Shown: positions 1 through 8,058 of the stretch, piece by piece | How positions within the stretch are numbered: position 1 is the first letter of the stretch | Layout: the number at the start of each line of letters is the position of its first letter | Assembly: GCA_020201445.1 (NCBI GenBank) | Contig: JAIVGU010000002.1 | Span: 1 to 11,523, forward strand | Direction of reading: 5' to 3' | Source: Halobacteriales archaeon | GTDB lineage: Archaea > Thermoplasmatota > E2 > JACPAO01 > JAHFTW01 | DNA: 11,523 nucleotides | Program-made: the position numbers and the translations under genes | The notes under the pieces: generated by a model | What the model saw: only the letters and a program-made list of their open reading frames with translations | Databases searched by the model: none | Told to the model about the DNA's origin: nothing

Positions 1-1
1 C

Positions 2-904
2 CTGACCCTCGCCGCCGCCCCGCTCGGCACCGCCGCCGACCCGGTGAAGGACCTGCCCGCCCCCGTGGCGCGGCACACCCTCTACGCCATCGGCCAGGCC
101 CCGCCCGCGCCCACCCTGCCCGACCTCCTGCCCGGCCGCGCCGCCCTCGGCACCGGCAACCTGGTCTGGCACGGCGGCGAGGTGCAGCACGCCCCCAAGG
201 TCTACCTGGTGTTCTGGGGCTGGCACGGCGTCGACCCCGCCGGCGCGGCGCCCTACCTCACCAGCTTCTTCGGCGGCGTCGGCGGCAACGCCTGGATGGC
301 GAGCCAGACCCAGTACACCGACGCCACCGGCGCGGTCGGCAACCCCACCGGCCAGCTCGCCGGCGTCTGGTACGACGACACCAGCCCCCTGGCGCCCAGC
401 CCGGACCTCAGCCTCACCGACTCGGGGCTCGGCGTGGAGCTGGAGGCCATCGCGGCCGCCGCCCACTTCGGCTACGACGTGAACGCCGACTACATCATCG
501 CCACCTCGAGCGGCCACAGCACGGGCGGCTTCGCGGCCAACGGCGGGCCCTACTGCGCCTGGCACAGCTGGACCGGCGTCGACACCGGCGTCCACGGCGT
601 CGTCCCCATCGCCTACACCAACCTGCCCTACCAGACGGACGCGGGGGCCTCGTGCGGCAAGAGCTTCGTCAACGCCGGCGCCGCAGGCAACCTCGACGGC
701 TTCAGCATCGTCGCCGGCCACGAGTACGCCGAGGTCATCACCGACCCCCACCTGGACGCCTGGTACGACGTCACCGGCTACGAGAACGCCGACAAGTGCG
801 CGTGGAACCTTGGCCCCGGTGCCACGGCGCGCAACATCGTCATCGGCGGCAGCAACTACGCCGTCCAGGCCCTGTGGAGCAACAGCGCCTCGGCGTGCGC
901 GTGA
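2..904 (+). CDS. Secreted EXORDIUM/PHI-1-like protein, 5' truncated
   Basis: The frame is open from the left edge, so the true start lies outside the window. The first visible residues (LTLAAAPLGTAADP) look like the end of a signal peptide, so the protein is probably exported. An internal GTG at 44 would lose this segment and is less likely. The mature part has an N-terminal VYLVFWGW segment, a central PYCAWHSW segment, and a late DGFSIVAGHEYAEVITDP segment followed by AWYD and ENADKCAW. The order (GxIPVYLIWYG-like strand, then DGxxSVIxHExAExxxNPxxxAWY, then DxC) parallels plant EXORDIUM/PHI-1 and related bacterial secreted proteins. That is recognition from memory, not a search. The H-E-x-x-E patch suggests a metal site, but no enzyme activity is established for the family. 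Four cysteines could form disulfides outside the cell. It converges on the aminotransferase gene. Confidence 0.8.
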   Translation: MTLAAAPLGTAADPVKDLPAPVARHTLYAIGQAPPAPTLPDLLPGRAALGTGNLVWHGGEVQHAPKVYLVFWGWHGVDPAGAAPYLTSFFGGVGGNAWMASQTQYTDATGAVGNPTGQLAGVWYDDTSPLAPSPDLSLTDSGLGVELEAIAAAAHFGYDVNADYIIATSSGHSTGGFAANGGPYCAWHSWTGVDTGVHGVVPIAYTNLPYQTDAGASCGKSFVNAGAAGNLDGFSIVAGHEYAEVITDPHLDAWYDVTGYENADKCAWNLGPGATARNIVIGGSNYAVQALWSNSASACA

Positions 905-925
905 GCCAAACCACAAATTCCGCGG

Positions 926-960
926 ATTGCACGGACCACCGTTTGTGGACTCCGTGCAAT
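926..960. terminator. Hairpin between convergent genes
   Basis: ATTGCACGGA (926-935) and TCCGTGCAAT (951-960) form a perfect 10-bp inverted repeat with a 15-nt loop. It lies 21 nt after the stop of the upstream plus gene and 10 nt after the stop of the minus aminotransferase gene. Position and symmetry suit a terminator or mRNA 3'-end stabiliser serving both strands. No T-run follows on either strand, so classic intrinsic termination is not shown. Confidence 0.55.
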
Positions 961-970
961 GTGTGGTGGG

Positions 971-2137
971 TCAGAGCCCGGACTGGAACCTCTCCAGCCG
1001 CGCCAAGCCCTCCGCGATGCGCTCGCGGCTGGTGGCGTAGCTGAAGCGCAGGTGGTCCTGGCCGCGCGGGCCGAAGTTGCTGCCGGCGGTGACCGCGATG
1101 TTGGCCTTGTCCAGGAGCTCCATCGCCAGCTCCTCGTCGCGCAGGTTGCCCCACTGGCGGCGGTCGAAGCGCGGGAAGACGTAGAACGCCCCCATCGGCT
1201 CGGGGCAGGTGACGCCGGGGAGGCGGCGCAGGCCCTGCACGATGAGGTCGCGGCGGGCCTGGAACTCGGCGCGCATCTCGCCGACGGAGTCCTGCGGGCC
1301 GGTCAGCGCGGCGACGGCGCCGTACTGCGCGAAGCTGGTGGCGTGCGTCAGGCTGTGGCTCTGCAGGCGGTCGACGGCGCCGAAGGCGGGCTGCGGGGCG
1401 ATGACCCAGCCCATGCGCCACCCCGTCATGGCGAACGACTTCGACAGGCCGTCGACGGTGAGGGTGCGGTCGAAGCCGCCCGGCAGCGCGGCGGGGCTCA
1501 GCGGCTCCCCCTCGTACTGGAGGTGGCGGTAGATCTCGTCGCTGACAATCCAGAGGTCGTGGTCGACCGCCAGCTCGACGATGCCGCGCACGTCGGCGGG
1601 GGTATTGACGCCGCCGGTGGGGTTGGAGGGGGAGTTGAGCACGATGGCCTTGCTGCGCGGCGTGATGGCCTGCGCCACCGCGTCCGGCGTCATGCGGAAC
1701 GCCTCGTCCAGCGGCACCGGGACGGGGGTGGCGTGCGCCCAGCGCACCATCGGGTCGTAGCTGACCCACGCCGGGTCGGGCAGCAGCACCTCGTCGCCGT
1801 GGTCCGCGATGGCGAGGATGCTGTAGAGGACGCACTGCTTGGCGGGCGCCACCAGGACGTTCTTCGCCTCGCAGGGGATGCGCTGCTCGCGCTGCGCGGT
1901 GGCGGCGACGGCCCTGCGCAGCTCCGGGATGCCGGCGCCCGGGGTGTACTTGGTCTTGCCCGCGTCGAGCGCGTCCTTGGCGGCCTGCCGGACGTGCGCC
2001 GGAGTGTCGAAGTCGGGCTCGCCGACGCTGAAGCTGACCACGTCGACGCCGCCCGCCCGCTTCTGTGCGACCATGTTGTTCATGGCGATGGTCGCGGAGC
2101 CGACGATGCGGCCCATGCGCGGGGACAGCCGGGGCAC
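971..2137 (-). CDS. PLP-dependent class I/II aminotransferase (aspartate aminotransferase-like)
   Basis: Fold-type I PLP aminotransferase that moves an amino group between an amino acid and a 2-oxoacid in the cytoplasm. Numbering from an upstream GTG at 2161, it has GEPDFDTP at 47-54, NSPSNPTG at 176-183, SDEIY at 207-211 and the PLP-lysine motif SKSFAMTGWRMGW at 240-252 (Lys241). Arg372 in HLRFSYA is the expected substrate-carboxylate arginine. This is the Igamma-type pattern shared by archaeal aspartate and aromatic aminotransferases; the exact substrate cannot be read from sequence. I prefer the GTG at 2137 (388 aa). The resulting N-terminus (PRLSPRMGRIVGSAT) matches the family's usual opening, and GGTG sits 8 nt upstream. 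The GTG at 2161 (396 aa) adds a Gly/Arg-rich extension atypical of the family. It follows the secreted-protein gene on the same strand by 66 nt, and no separate TATA box was seen. Confidence 0.93.
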   Translation of the reverse strand: MPRLSPRMGRIVGSATIAMNNMVAQKRAGGVDVVSFSVGEPDFDTPAHVRQAAKDALDAGKTKYTPGAGIPELRRAVAATAQREQRIPCEAKNVLVAPAKQCVLYSILAIADHGDEVLLPDPAWVSYDPMVRWAHATPVPVPLDEAFRMTPDAVAQAITPRSKAIVLNSPSNPTGGVNTPADVRGIVELAVDHDLWIVSDEIYRHLQYEGEPLSPAALPGGFDRTLTVDGLSKSFAMTGWRMGWVIAPQPAFGAVDRLQSHSLTHATSFAQYGAVAALTGPQDSVGEMRAEFQARRDLIVQGLRRLPGVTCPEPMGAFYVFPRFDRRQWGNLRDEELAMELLDKANIAVTAGSNFGPRGQDHLRFSYATSRERIAEGLARLERFQSGL

Positions 2138-2203
2138 GCGGCGCGCACCGCGGCCTCCCACATGAAGGGTTGGTTGAAGGAGGGGAGGAGGGAACCGCGT
2201 GGC

Positions 2204-3502
2204 TCACTGGGCGCAGGTCATGGCGTAGTAGAGGTTCGAGCGGAACATCTGCTCCGCGGCCTCCTGCGCGCCGATGCCGGGCCCGACGCTGACCGTCCCG
2301 AACACCGCCGTGATGTCCGTGGGTTGCCCGGAGGCGATGACGCAGCCCGACGCGCCGAGGGTGCCGGGGTACCGTCCGGCCAGGACGATGGCGTGGTCGA
2401 GGTTCCCGGCGCCCGCGCCGGCCACCAGGGGGCCGGCCACCAGAGCAATCAGGCTTGGCACGCCGCTGACGTAGACAAGCTCCTGGTCGAAGTAGGCCGG
2501 CCACGCCGTGAAGCGGTTCTCTTCGGAGTAGGCCCAGTTGCTGAGCGTGGCGTCGTGCTGGTCCATCTGGCTGTAGTGGGTCAGCCCCTTCAGCGTCACC
2601 TTGACCTCGTTGCTGGTCTCGGCGGCGTGCGTGAAGGCGCTGCCGCCGGGCAGCCACTGGTAGTGCTTGGTCAGCAGCGTGTCGGCACCGGGTTGGGCGT
2701 ACACGATGATGCCCCCGCCCCCGCCCACGAAGGCGCTGATGTCCGCGGCGCGCGCGGTCAGGGCCGTGAGGGCCGCGGTGCTGGCGTGCGCGCCAACAAG
2801 GATGGCCCTGTAGGCGCCGAGGTTCACGGTGGCGAGGCTGGTGTCCGCGACGAGGTCGTAGCAAGTAGGAGCCGTGGTGATGGCGCACTTGGGGATGCCG
2901 GCATTGGTGAACAGCGTGGCCTCGTCGGTGGCGCTGTCGAGCGCCAGGATCTTCTTGGCTGGCACCGCGGCGTCCGTGTGCACGACGGCAATCGGTGGCA
3001 GGCCGTCGGTGGGCGAGGGGACGCAGCAGTCGTTCCAGACCAGGACGTATGTCCCCGATGCGTTGTAGGGATAGCTGATCTGCAGGCGCACAAGGTTGGG
3101 GTCGTCCTGGTCGGCCGGGATGGCGGTGAGGCTCCAGGCGAAGGTGCGGCCGTTGGCGCCGGGCCCCGTCATCGCGACGCCCGTGCCGGACTGGTCGTGG
3201 ATGTAGTGGCAGGCGCTGATGCCGTCCGGGATGGAGCCGGAGGCGGCTGGGGTCTCGCCGGTGAACCACTGGAAGGTGCCGCCCCAGCAGTTGCCGCTCG
3301 GGTTGTAGTCGACATTGATGGTGACGTCCAGCCCATCGACGCCGGACTGGTACACGGCCATCGCGCGGATGTGGTCAGCTCCCACGGCGGGGAGGGCGGC
3401 GCTGGCTCCGAGCAGGACGGCGAGCACGCCGAGGGCGTGGATAGCGGGACGGGTGCCGCCGCGGGGGGCGGGCTGGTTGGCGTTCTTCTTGGTCGAAGGC
3501 AT
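2204..3502 (-). CDS. Cysteine-rich secreted protein of unknown function
   Basis: 432 residues, starting at ATG 3502. The N-terminus is a Sec-type signal peptide: basic residues up to about 18, a hydrophobic stretch at roughly 20-40, then an AVGA-type cleavage region. I do not recognise the family. The mature protein has eight cysteines (NCW, ACH, DCC, KCA, TCY, GCV, TCA), suggesting disulfide bonds outside the cell. The first part (roughly 45-150) looks beta-rich. The middle has the rhythm of an alpha/beta GATase-1/ThuA-like fold: a KILALDS strand, a YRAILVGAH strand, an ADISAFVGGGGGIIVYA segment, and later YPGTLGASGCVIASG. That fold suggestion is inference from pattern only. No C-terminal membrane anchor is visible. 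The frame stays open far upstream through hppA, but that is antisense read-through; the signal peptide fixes the start here. No clear TATA box precedes it. Confidence 0.85.
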   Translation of the reverse strand: MPSTKKNANQPAPRGGTRPAIHALGVLAVLLGASAALPAVGADHIRAMAVYQSGVDGLDVTINVDYNPSGNCWGGTFQWFTGETPAASGSIPDGISACHYIHDQSGTGVAMTGPGANGRTFAWSLTAIPADQDDPNLVRLQISYPYNASGTYVLVWNDCCVPSPTDGLPPIAVVHTDAAVPAKKILALDSATDEATLFTNAGIPKCAITTAPTCYDLVADTSLATVNLGAYRAILVGAHASTAALTALTARAADISAFVGGGGGIIVYAQPGADTLLTKHYQWLPGGSAFTHAAETSNEVKVTLKGLTHYSQMDQHDATLSNWAYSEENRFTAWPAYFDQELVYVSGVPSLIALVAGPLVAGAGAGNLDHAIVLAGRYPGTLGASGCVIASGQPTDITAVFGTVSVGPGIGAQEAAEQMFRSNLYYAMTCAQ

Positions 3503-3561
3503 TTTTGGGGTTCCTGCCCCACCGCGCAGGCTTGCGGCGCAGCGGGGATGGCCCCAGACGA

Positions 3562-3601
3562 TTGCCCCAGGGGCAAGAAGGTTGGCAGAGCCGGCTCTGC
3601 C
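3562..3601. repeat. Two adjacent palindromes upstream of the secreted-protein gene
   Basis: TTGCCCC-A-GGGGCAA (3562-3576) is followed 7 bases later by the perfect 18-bp palindrome GGCAGAGCCGGCTCTGCC (3584-3601). They sit 60-100 bases upstream of the start at 3502 and just past the hppA terminator tract. They could be a dyad operator, part of a terminator structure or a repeat remnant; the sequence does not decide. Confidence 0.6.
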
Positions 3602-3620
3602 GCCCCCGCGTGGCCGACGC

Positions 3621-3652
3621 AAAAAAAAGGGAAGGGGAAGGGAGGAAGGGAG
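3621..3652 (-). terminator. Pyrimidine/T8 terminator of the rpoK-rpsB-hppA unit
   Basis: Starting 5 nt after the hppA stop, the minus strand reads a 32-nt uninterrupted pyrimidine tract that ends in eight T residues (3628 to 3621). Archaeal RNA polymerase terminates at T-runs without needing a hairpin, so this is a good 3' end for the upstream operon. Confidence 0.65.
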
Positions 3653-3657
3653 CGCGC

Positions 3658-5796
<2,139 letters not shown>

Positions 5797-5804
5797 GGGG
5801 GGTT

Positions 5805-5809
5805 CCTCC
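5805..5809 (-). promoter_or_regulatory. Shine-Dalgarno of hppA
   Basis: The minus strand reads GGAGG, 8 nt before the ATG at 5796, a strong ribosome binding site. It is half of the palindrome CCTCCGGAGG (5805-5814), so the site could be partly sequestered in a short stem. Confidence 0.75.
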
Positions 5810-5848
5810 GGAGGTGGACGGGGAGTGTGAGGGAGGAGGGGGCCGGCC

Positions 5849-6499
5849 CTAGAGGCTGGCCTCGAAGTCGTCGACGGTCTTGCCGAAGGCGCTGCGGTCC
5901 TTCAGCTCGCCGCGCGCCACGAGGATCTCGCGCGCCAGGAGCCAGTAGACCAGCGCCAGGCTGCGGCGGCCCTTGTTGTTGGCCGGGATGACGATGTCGA
6001 GGTTCTTCGTCTCGTTGTTGGAGTCGACGAGGCCGATGATGGGGACCTTGATGTTCATCGCCTCGCGCAGCGCCTGGGCGTCGCCGAGGGGGTCGGTCAG
6101 CACCAGGATCTCGGGCTCCATGAAGTTGGGCGTGAGCGGGTTGGTGAGGCTGCCCGGCATGAAGCGGCCGGCGATGGCGGTGGCGCCCACGGCCATGGCG
6201 GCCTCCTTGACCGGCTTCTGGCCGTACTGGCGCTGGCTGACGAACAGGATGCGCTTGGGGTCGTACTTCGCCAGCGTCTCCGCGGCGGCGCGCAGGGTGG
6301 CGTCGGTCTTCGCGACGTCCAGCACGAACAGGCCGTCGTTGCGGACGCGGAAGATGTAGGGCTTCATGTCCGCGGTCTTGTGCTGGGTGCCGATGTGGAC
6401 GCCCGAGGTCAGGTACTCGTCCTCGGGGACGAGGAGCTCGGTGCCGGGCGGGGCGCTCGAGGCCGACTGCTGCGCCTCCATGAAGGGTTCTTCGCTCAC
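5849..6499 (-). CDS. rpsB: 30S ribosomal protein S2 (uS2, archaeal type)
   Basis: 216 residues, typical of archaeal/eukaryotic-type uS2 and shorter than the bacterial form. It is a structural protein of the small ribosomal subunit. Diagnostic segments are [14 protein letters not shown] (29-42), [11 protein letters not shown] (111-121), [10 protein letters not shown] (128-137), and GLVDSNN with [22 protein letters not shown] (156-191). The GTG start at 6499 overlaps the rpoK stop by 4 bases (GTGA) and has AGGTGA 4 nt upstream, so translational coupling with rpoK is likely. An ATG six codons in (6481) is less well supported. The first 20 or so residues are Ser/Ala-rich and outside the conserved fold. 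Archaeal rpsB commonly lies in a cluster with rpoK (often rpoN-rpoK-eno-rpsB). Here eno is absent between them and hppA follows. Confidence 0.97.
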   Translation of the reverse strand: MSEEPFMEAQQSASSAPPGTELLVPEDEYLTSGVHIGTQHKTADMKPYIFRVRNDGLFVLDVAKTDATLRAAAETLAKYDPKRILFVSQRQYGQKPVKEAAMAVGATAIAGRFMPGSLTNPLTPNFMEPEILVLTDPLGDAQALREAMNIKVPIIGLVDSNNETKNLDIVIPANNKGRRSLALVYWLLAREILVARGELKDRSAFGKTVDDFEASL

Positions 6500-6690
6500 T
6501 GTTTCACCTGGTGGGTTGCGGTGCGCTTGACGGTGAGGGGGATGGCGTTGGCCTCGTACTCCAGCATCGCGACGCGGACGGGGTTGCGCACGTCGGCGGG
6601 GGTCTCGATGAGCGGCGGGGCCCCCATCGACAACTGCAGCGCGCGGGCGCCCACGATGCGGGCCTTCTCGAACCGGGTGTAGTCCAACAC
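6496..6690 (-). CDS. rpoK: DNA-directed RNA polymerase subunit K (Rpo6, omega/RPB6 homologue)
   Basis: 64 residues, normal for archaeal Rpo6. It is a small assembly subunit that clamps the largest polymerase subunit. The hallmark [22 protein letters not shown] is at residues 4-25, and the conserved C-terminal part includes [11 protein letters not shown]. Three in-frame GTG codons (6702, 6696, 6690) compete as start. I choose 6690 because GGTGA lies 8 nt upstream and the protein then begins just before the conserved Tyr. A TATA box about 60 nt upstream makes it the first gene of a probable rpoK-rpsB-hppA operon. It overlaps rpsB by 4 bases. Confidence 0.95.
   Translation of the reverse strand: MLDYTRFEKARIVGARALQLSMGAPPLIETPADVRNPVRVAMLEYEANAIPLTVKRTATHQVKQ
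6504..6509 (-). promoter_or_regulatory. Shine-Dalgarno of rpsB
   Basis: AGGTGA on the minus strand lies inside the end of rpoK, 4 nt before the GTG at 6499. It supports the GTG start over the internal ATG. Confidence 0.65.
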
Positions 6691-6698
6691 AGTCACCT

Positions 6699-6703
6699 TC
6701 ACC
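6699..6703 (-). promoter_or_regulatory. Shine-Dalgarno of rpoK
   Basis: GGTGA on the minus strand, 8 nt before the GTG at 6690. A second GGTGA (6693-6697) is only 2 nt away, too close to serve this start. This spacing is the main reason for choosing 6690. Confidence 0.5.
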
Positions 6704-6747
6704 GGGGATGCAGGCACCCCTGGCGTCGAGCCGGGGACGGAGGGGGG

Positions 6748-6755
6748 GATATAAA
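6748..6755 (-). promoter_or_regulatory. TATA box of the rpoK-rpsB-hppA operon
   Basis: The minus strand reads TTTATATC inside otherwise very GC-rich DNA, close to the archaeal box-A consensus. Initiation about 25 nt downstream (near 6726) would leave a leader of about 36 nt before the GTG at 6690. Read on the plus strand the same bases give TATAAA, so some divergent transcription is possible. Confidence 0.75.
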
Positions 6756-6819
6756 CGGTTGCCCCGGGCCGAAGCGGACGCTGGCTAGGGAAAACGGGAG
6801 TCGCCGCCGCCCTGCGCCA

Positions 6820-7092
6820 ATGGTGGCGGGGCCGCCATGCCGCCTGCGCGGCATCTGCTCCTTGTGCGGGGAAAAGGCGCGCGGCTATTTGAGGGTCGTG
6901 GACCGCCGGTTCTGTCCCAGCGACGGCAGCCCAGAACGCGGCCCGCTGGAAGGCGACGGCCCCTACTTGGTGCCCCACAGCCCGACGGCGGGGCCGCCGG
7001 GGGCCTGCACGATGGCGATCCAGCCCATGCCGCCCTGGATTTCCTGCGGGGGAAGCATCTCGGTGGCGCCGTTGCGAAGCGCCTTCTGGTAG
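6820..7092 (+). CDS. Possible small CxxC (zinc-finger-like) protein
   Basis: 90 residues from ATG 6820. The N-terminal half lies in the gap between rpoK and the VOC gene and reads [17 protein letters not shown], then [10 protein letters not shown] CxxCG pair followed about 17 residues later by another Cys resembles small archaeal zinc-binding proteins. Over the first 50 codons I count G or C at about 66%, 60% and 88% of first, second and third positions, the pattern of real coding DNA in a high-GC genome. Against it: the last 130 bases overlap the VOC gene on the opposite strand, the C-terminal half is low-complexity Pro/Gly, and no ribosome binding site is clear. The only TATA-like element upstream is the rpoK box. 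It may be genuine, a remnant, or chance. Confidence 0.38.
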   Translation: MVAGPPCRLRGICSLCGEKARGYLRVVDRRFCPSDGSPERGPLEGDGPYLVPHSPTAGPPGACTMAIQPMPPWISCGGSISVAPLRSAFW

Positions 7093-7457
7093 GAGGCGTT
7101 GATGTCGCTGACCTCGACGTAGGGGACGGTGCCGGGCGTCTCGGGCGGGTTGTTGGCGCGGATGCCGCCGCCCATGTTCTCGCCGAACCGCCACATGTGG
7201 TAGGGGCCGTTGGGGGTCGGCATGGAGTCGCCGAACTTCCAGCCGAGGGTCTTCTCCGCCCACTGCTTGGTGGCGGTGGGGTCGCTGCTGGCGAGCTCGG
7301 TGTGGGTGATGGCGCCGGGCCGGATTTTGCGCGCGGCGGGCGCGGCGGCCTTCTTCGGGCTTGCCTTCCGGGACGCCGCCGTGCGGGAGGTGGAGCGGCC
7401 GGTGGCCTTCCTGCTGGTGGTCTTGCTGGCCTTCTTCGCTGCGCGCTTGGTTGCCAT
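6963..7457 (-). CDS. VOC-family (glyoxalase/dioxygenase-like) protein with basic histone-H1-like tail
   Basis: 164 residues from ATG 7457. Residues 48-164 form a vicinal-oxygen-chelate domain: [11 protein letters not shown] opens the first beta-alpha-beta unit, [14 protein letters not shown] is the family's helix, VPYVEVSDI starts the second unit and PGGPAVGLW ends it. The closest group from memory is the lactoylglutathione-lyase-related proteins of COG3324. His52 and Glu115 sit where metal ligands often lie. The substrate is unknown. Residues 1-46 are Lys/Arg/Ala/Ser/Thr-rich with about 15 basic and no acidic residues, like bacterial H1-type or HC1-type tails. Such tails usually bind nucleic acid, and that is inference here. 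No strong TATA box or ribosome binding site was seen upstream. It lies between the structured region 7572-7776 and the rpoK operon, same strand as both. Confidence 0.88.
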   Translation of the reverse strand: MATKRAAKKASKTTSRKATGRSTSRTAASRKASPKKAAAPAARKIRPGAITHTELASSDPTATKQWAEKTLGWKFGDSMPTPNGPYHMWRFGENMGGGIRANNPPETPGTVPYVEVSDINASYQKALRNGATEMLPPQEIQGGMGWIAIVQAPGGPAVGLWGTK

Positions 7458-7571
7458 GGACTCGTCGCCTGCCTTGCGGCGTGCGGCAATCGGCGGGGGA
7501 TTGACATACCCTTGGGCGAGCCTCCTAGGCGCCGACAAAGCGTTGGGATCTGGGCGGCAGGGCGCCGGCAT

Positions 7572-7680
7572 GGGTGGCCGCGCGAGCGCAGCGAGCCCGC
7601 GCAAGCGCGGAGCGCAGCGACGCGCGGGCAAGGAAAGGAGCCGGCGCCGCGGTGAGCGGCGCCGTCGCGAGCGGCCACCC
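7572..7680. repeat. Nested inverted repeats that could fold as a three-way junction
   Basis: GGGTGGCCGC (7572-7581) pairs perfectly with GCGGCCACCC (7671-7680). The stem can extend by GCGA (7582-7585) with TCGC (7665-7668) across a 2-nt bulge. Inside are two independent perfect stems: GCCCGCGC (7595-7602) with GCGCGGGC (7622-7629), and GGCGCCGC (7643-7650) with GCGGCGCC (7656-7663, 5-nt loop). An 11-bp direct repeat GAGCGCAGCGA occurs at 7584-7594 and 7610-7620. The complement folds equally well, so the strand is undetermined. Confidence 0.6.
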
Positions 7681-7694
7681 CTTCCTCCGAGGGG

Positions 7695-7718
7695 TCTGGG
7701 GCCCGGACGGGCCCCAGA
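7695..7718. repeat. Perfect 10-bp-stem hairpin
   Basis: TCTGGGGCCC (7695-7704) and GGGCCCCAGA (7709-7718) enclose the 4-nt loop GGAC. It lies between the multi-stem element and the terminator-like hairpin behind the winged-helix gene. No T-run follows on either strand. Confidence 0.6.
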
Positions 7719-7730
7719 AGCTTTGGCTCG

Positions 7731-7776
7731 CGGCGAAACGTGGTTCCGGAGCGAAGCGGAGGAACCCGTTTCGCCG
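7731..7776 (-). terminator. Long hairpin directly after the winged-helix gene
   Basis: CGGCGAAACG (7731-7740) pairs with CGTTTCGCCG (7767-7776). After a single T bulge the stem continues GGTTCC (7742-7747) with GGAACC (7761-7766), giving 16 pairs and a 13-nt loop. It begins 2 nt after the stop at 7779-7781, as expected of a 3'-end or terminator structure, but lacks a T-run. Confidence 0.55.
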
Positions 7777-7778
7777 GG

Positions 7779-8057
7779 TTAGAGGTGGATTCCAAAATCC
7801 TGCATCGCCCGGTCGACGCGCCGCAGCTCCTCCAGGGCCTGCGCGCCGCGCTGCGTCAGCGTCCAGGCGGCGCGGTCGCCGCCGGGCTGGCTCTGCACGA
7901 GGCCGTTGCCCTCGAACTCCGCCAGGTGCTCCTGCACGCGTCCGTGCGTGAGGTTCGCGACACTGGTGAGGCGGGTCACGCCGACGGGGCCCTCGCGCTG
8001 GATGGTCGCCAGCAGCTCCAGCACGACGCGGCCGCGCGAGCGGTACGGCTTCACCAT
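7779..8057 (-). CDS. Small winged-helix DNA-binding regulator
   Basis: 92 residues from ATG 8057; the frame extends upstream, but that part lies inside the membrane-protein gene. The fold is a classic archaeal stand-alone winged helix: helix 1 at 8-20 (GRVVLELLATIQRE), helix 2 at about 26-34, recognition helix at 37-50 (LTHGRVQEHLAEFEGNG), and a wing at 53-71 where GLVQSQPGGDRAAWTLTQRG resembles HTH_45/MarR-type proteins. A C-terminal helix at 71-87 probably dimerises. It should act as a transcription regulator; the target is unknown. It starts one base after the stop of the membrane-protein gene, so the two are very likely co-transcribed and translationally coupled. The tight pairing suggests it senses or controls something linked to that membrane protein, possibly its own operon. 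Confidence 0.87.
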   Translation of the reverse strand: MVKPYRSRGRVVLELLATIQREGPVGVTRLTSVANLTHGRVQEHLAEFEGNGLVQSQPGGDRAAWTLTQRGAQALEELRRVDRAMQDFGIHL

Positions 8058-8058
8058 G

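Larger units (their letters stand above)
7458..7778. other. Gene-free stretch packed with inverted repeats
   Basis: No convincing gene in 321 bases. The part next to the VOC start (7458-7560) holds no clear TATA box. From 7561 on it is a dense series of inverted repeats, described separately. Given its position between two minus-strand genes, it would be transcribed as the 3' region of the winged-helix gene, the 5' region of the VOC gene, or a separate RNA. Confidence 0.6.

Noticed and set aside
840..3269. Very long open frame on the minus strand (over 800 codons)
   Set aside because: It is in the wrong frame over the aminotransferase and the secreted protein, is Arg/Pro/His-rich without motifs, and is explained by high-GC shadow frames.
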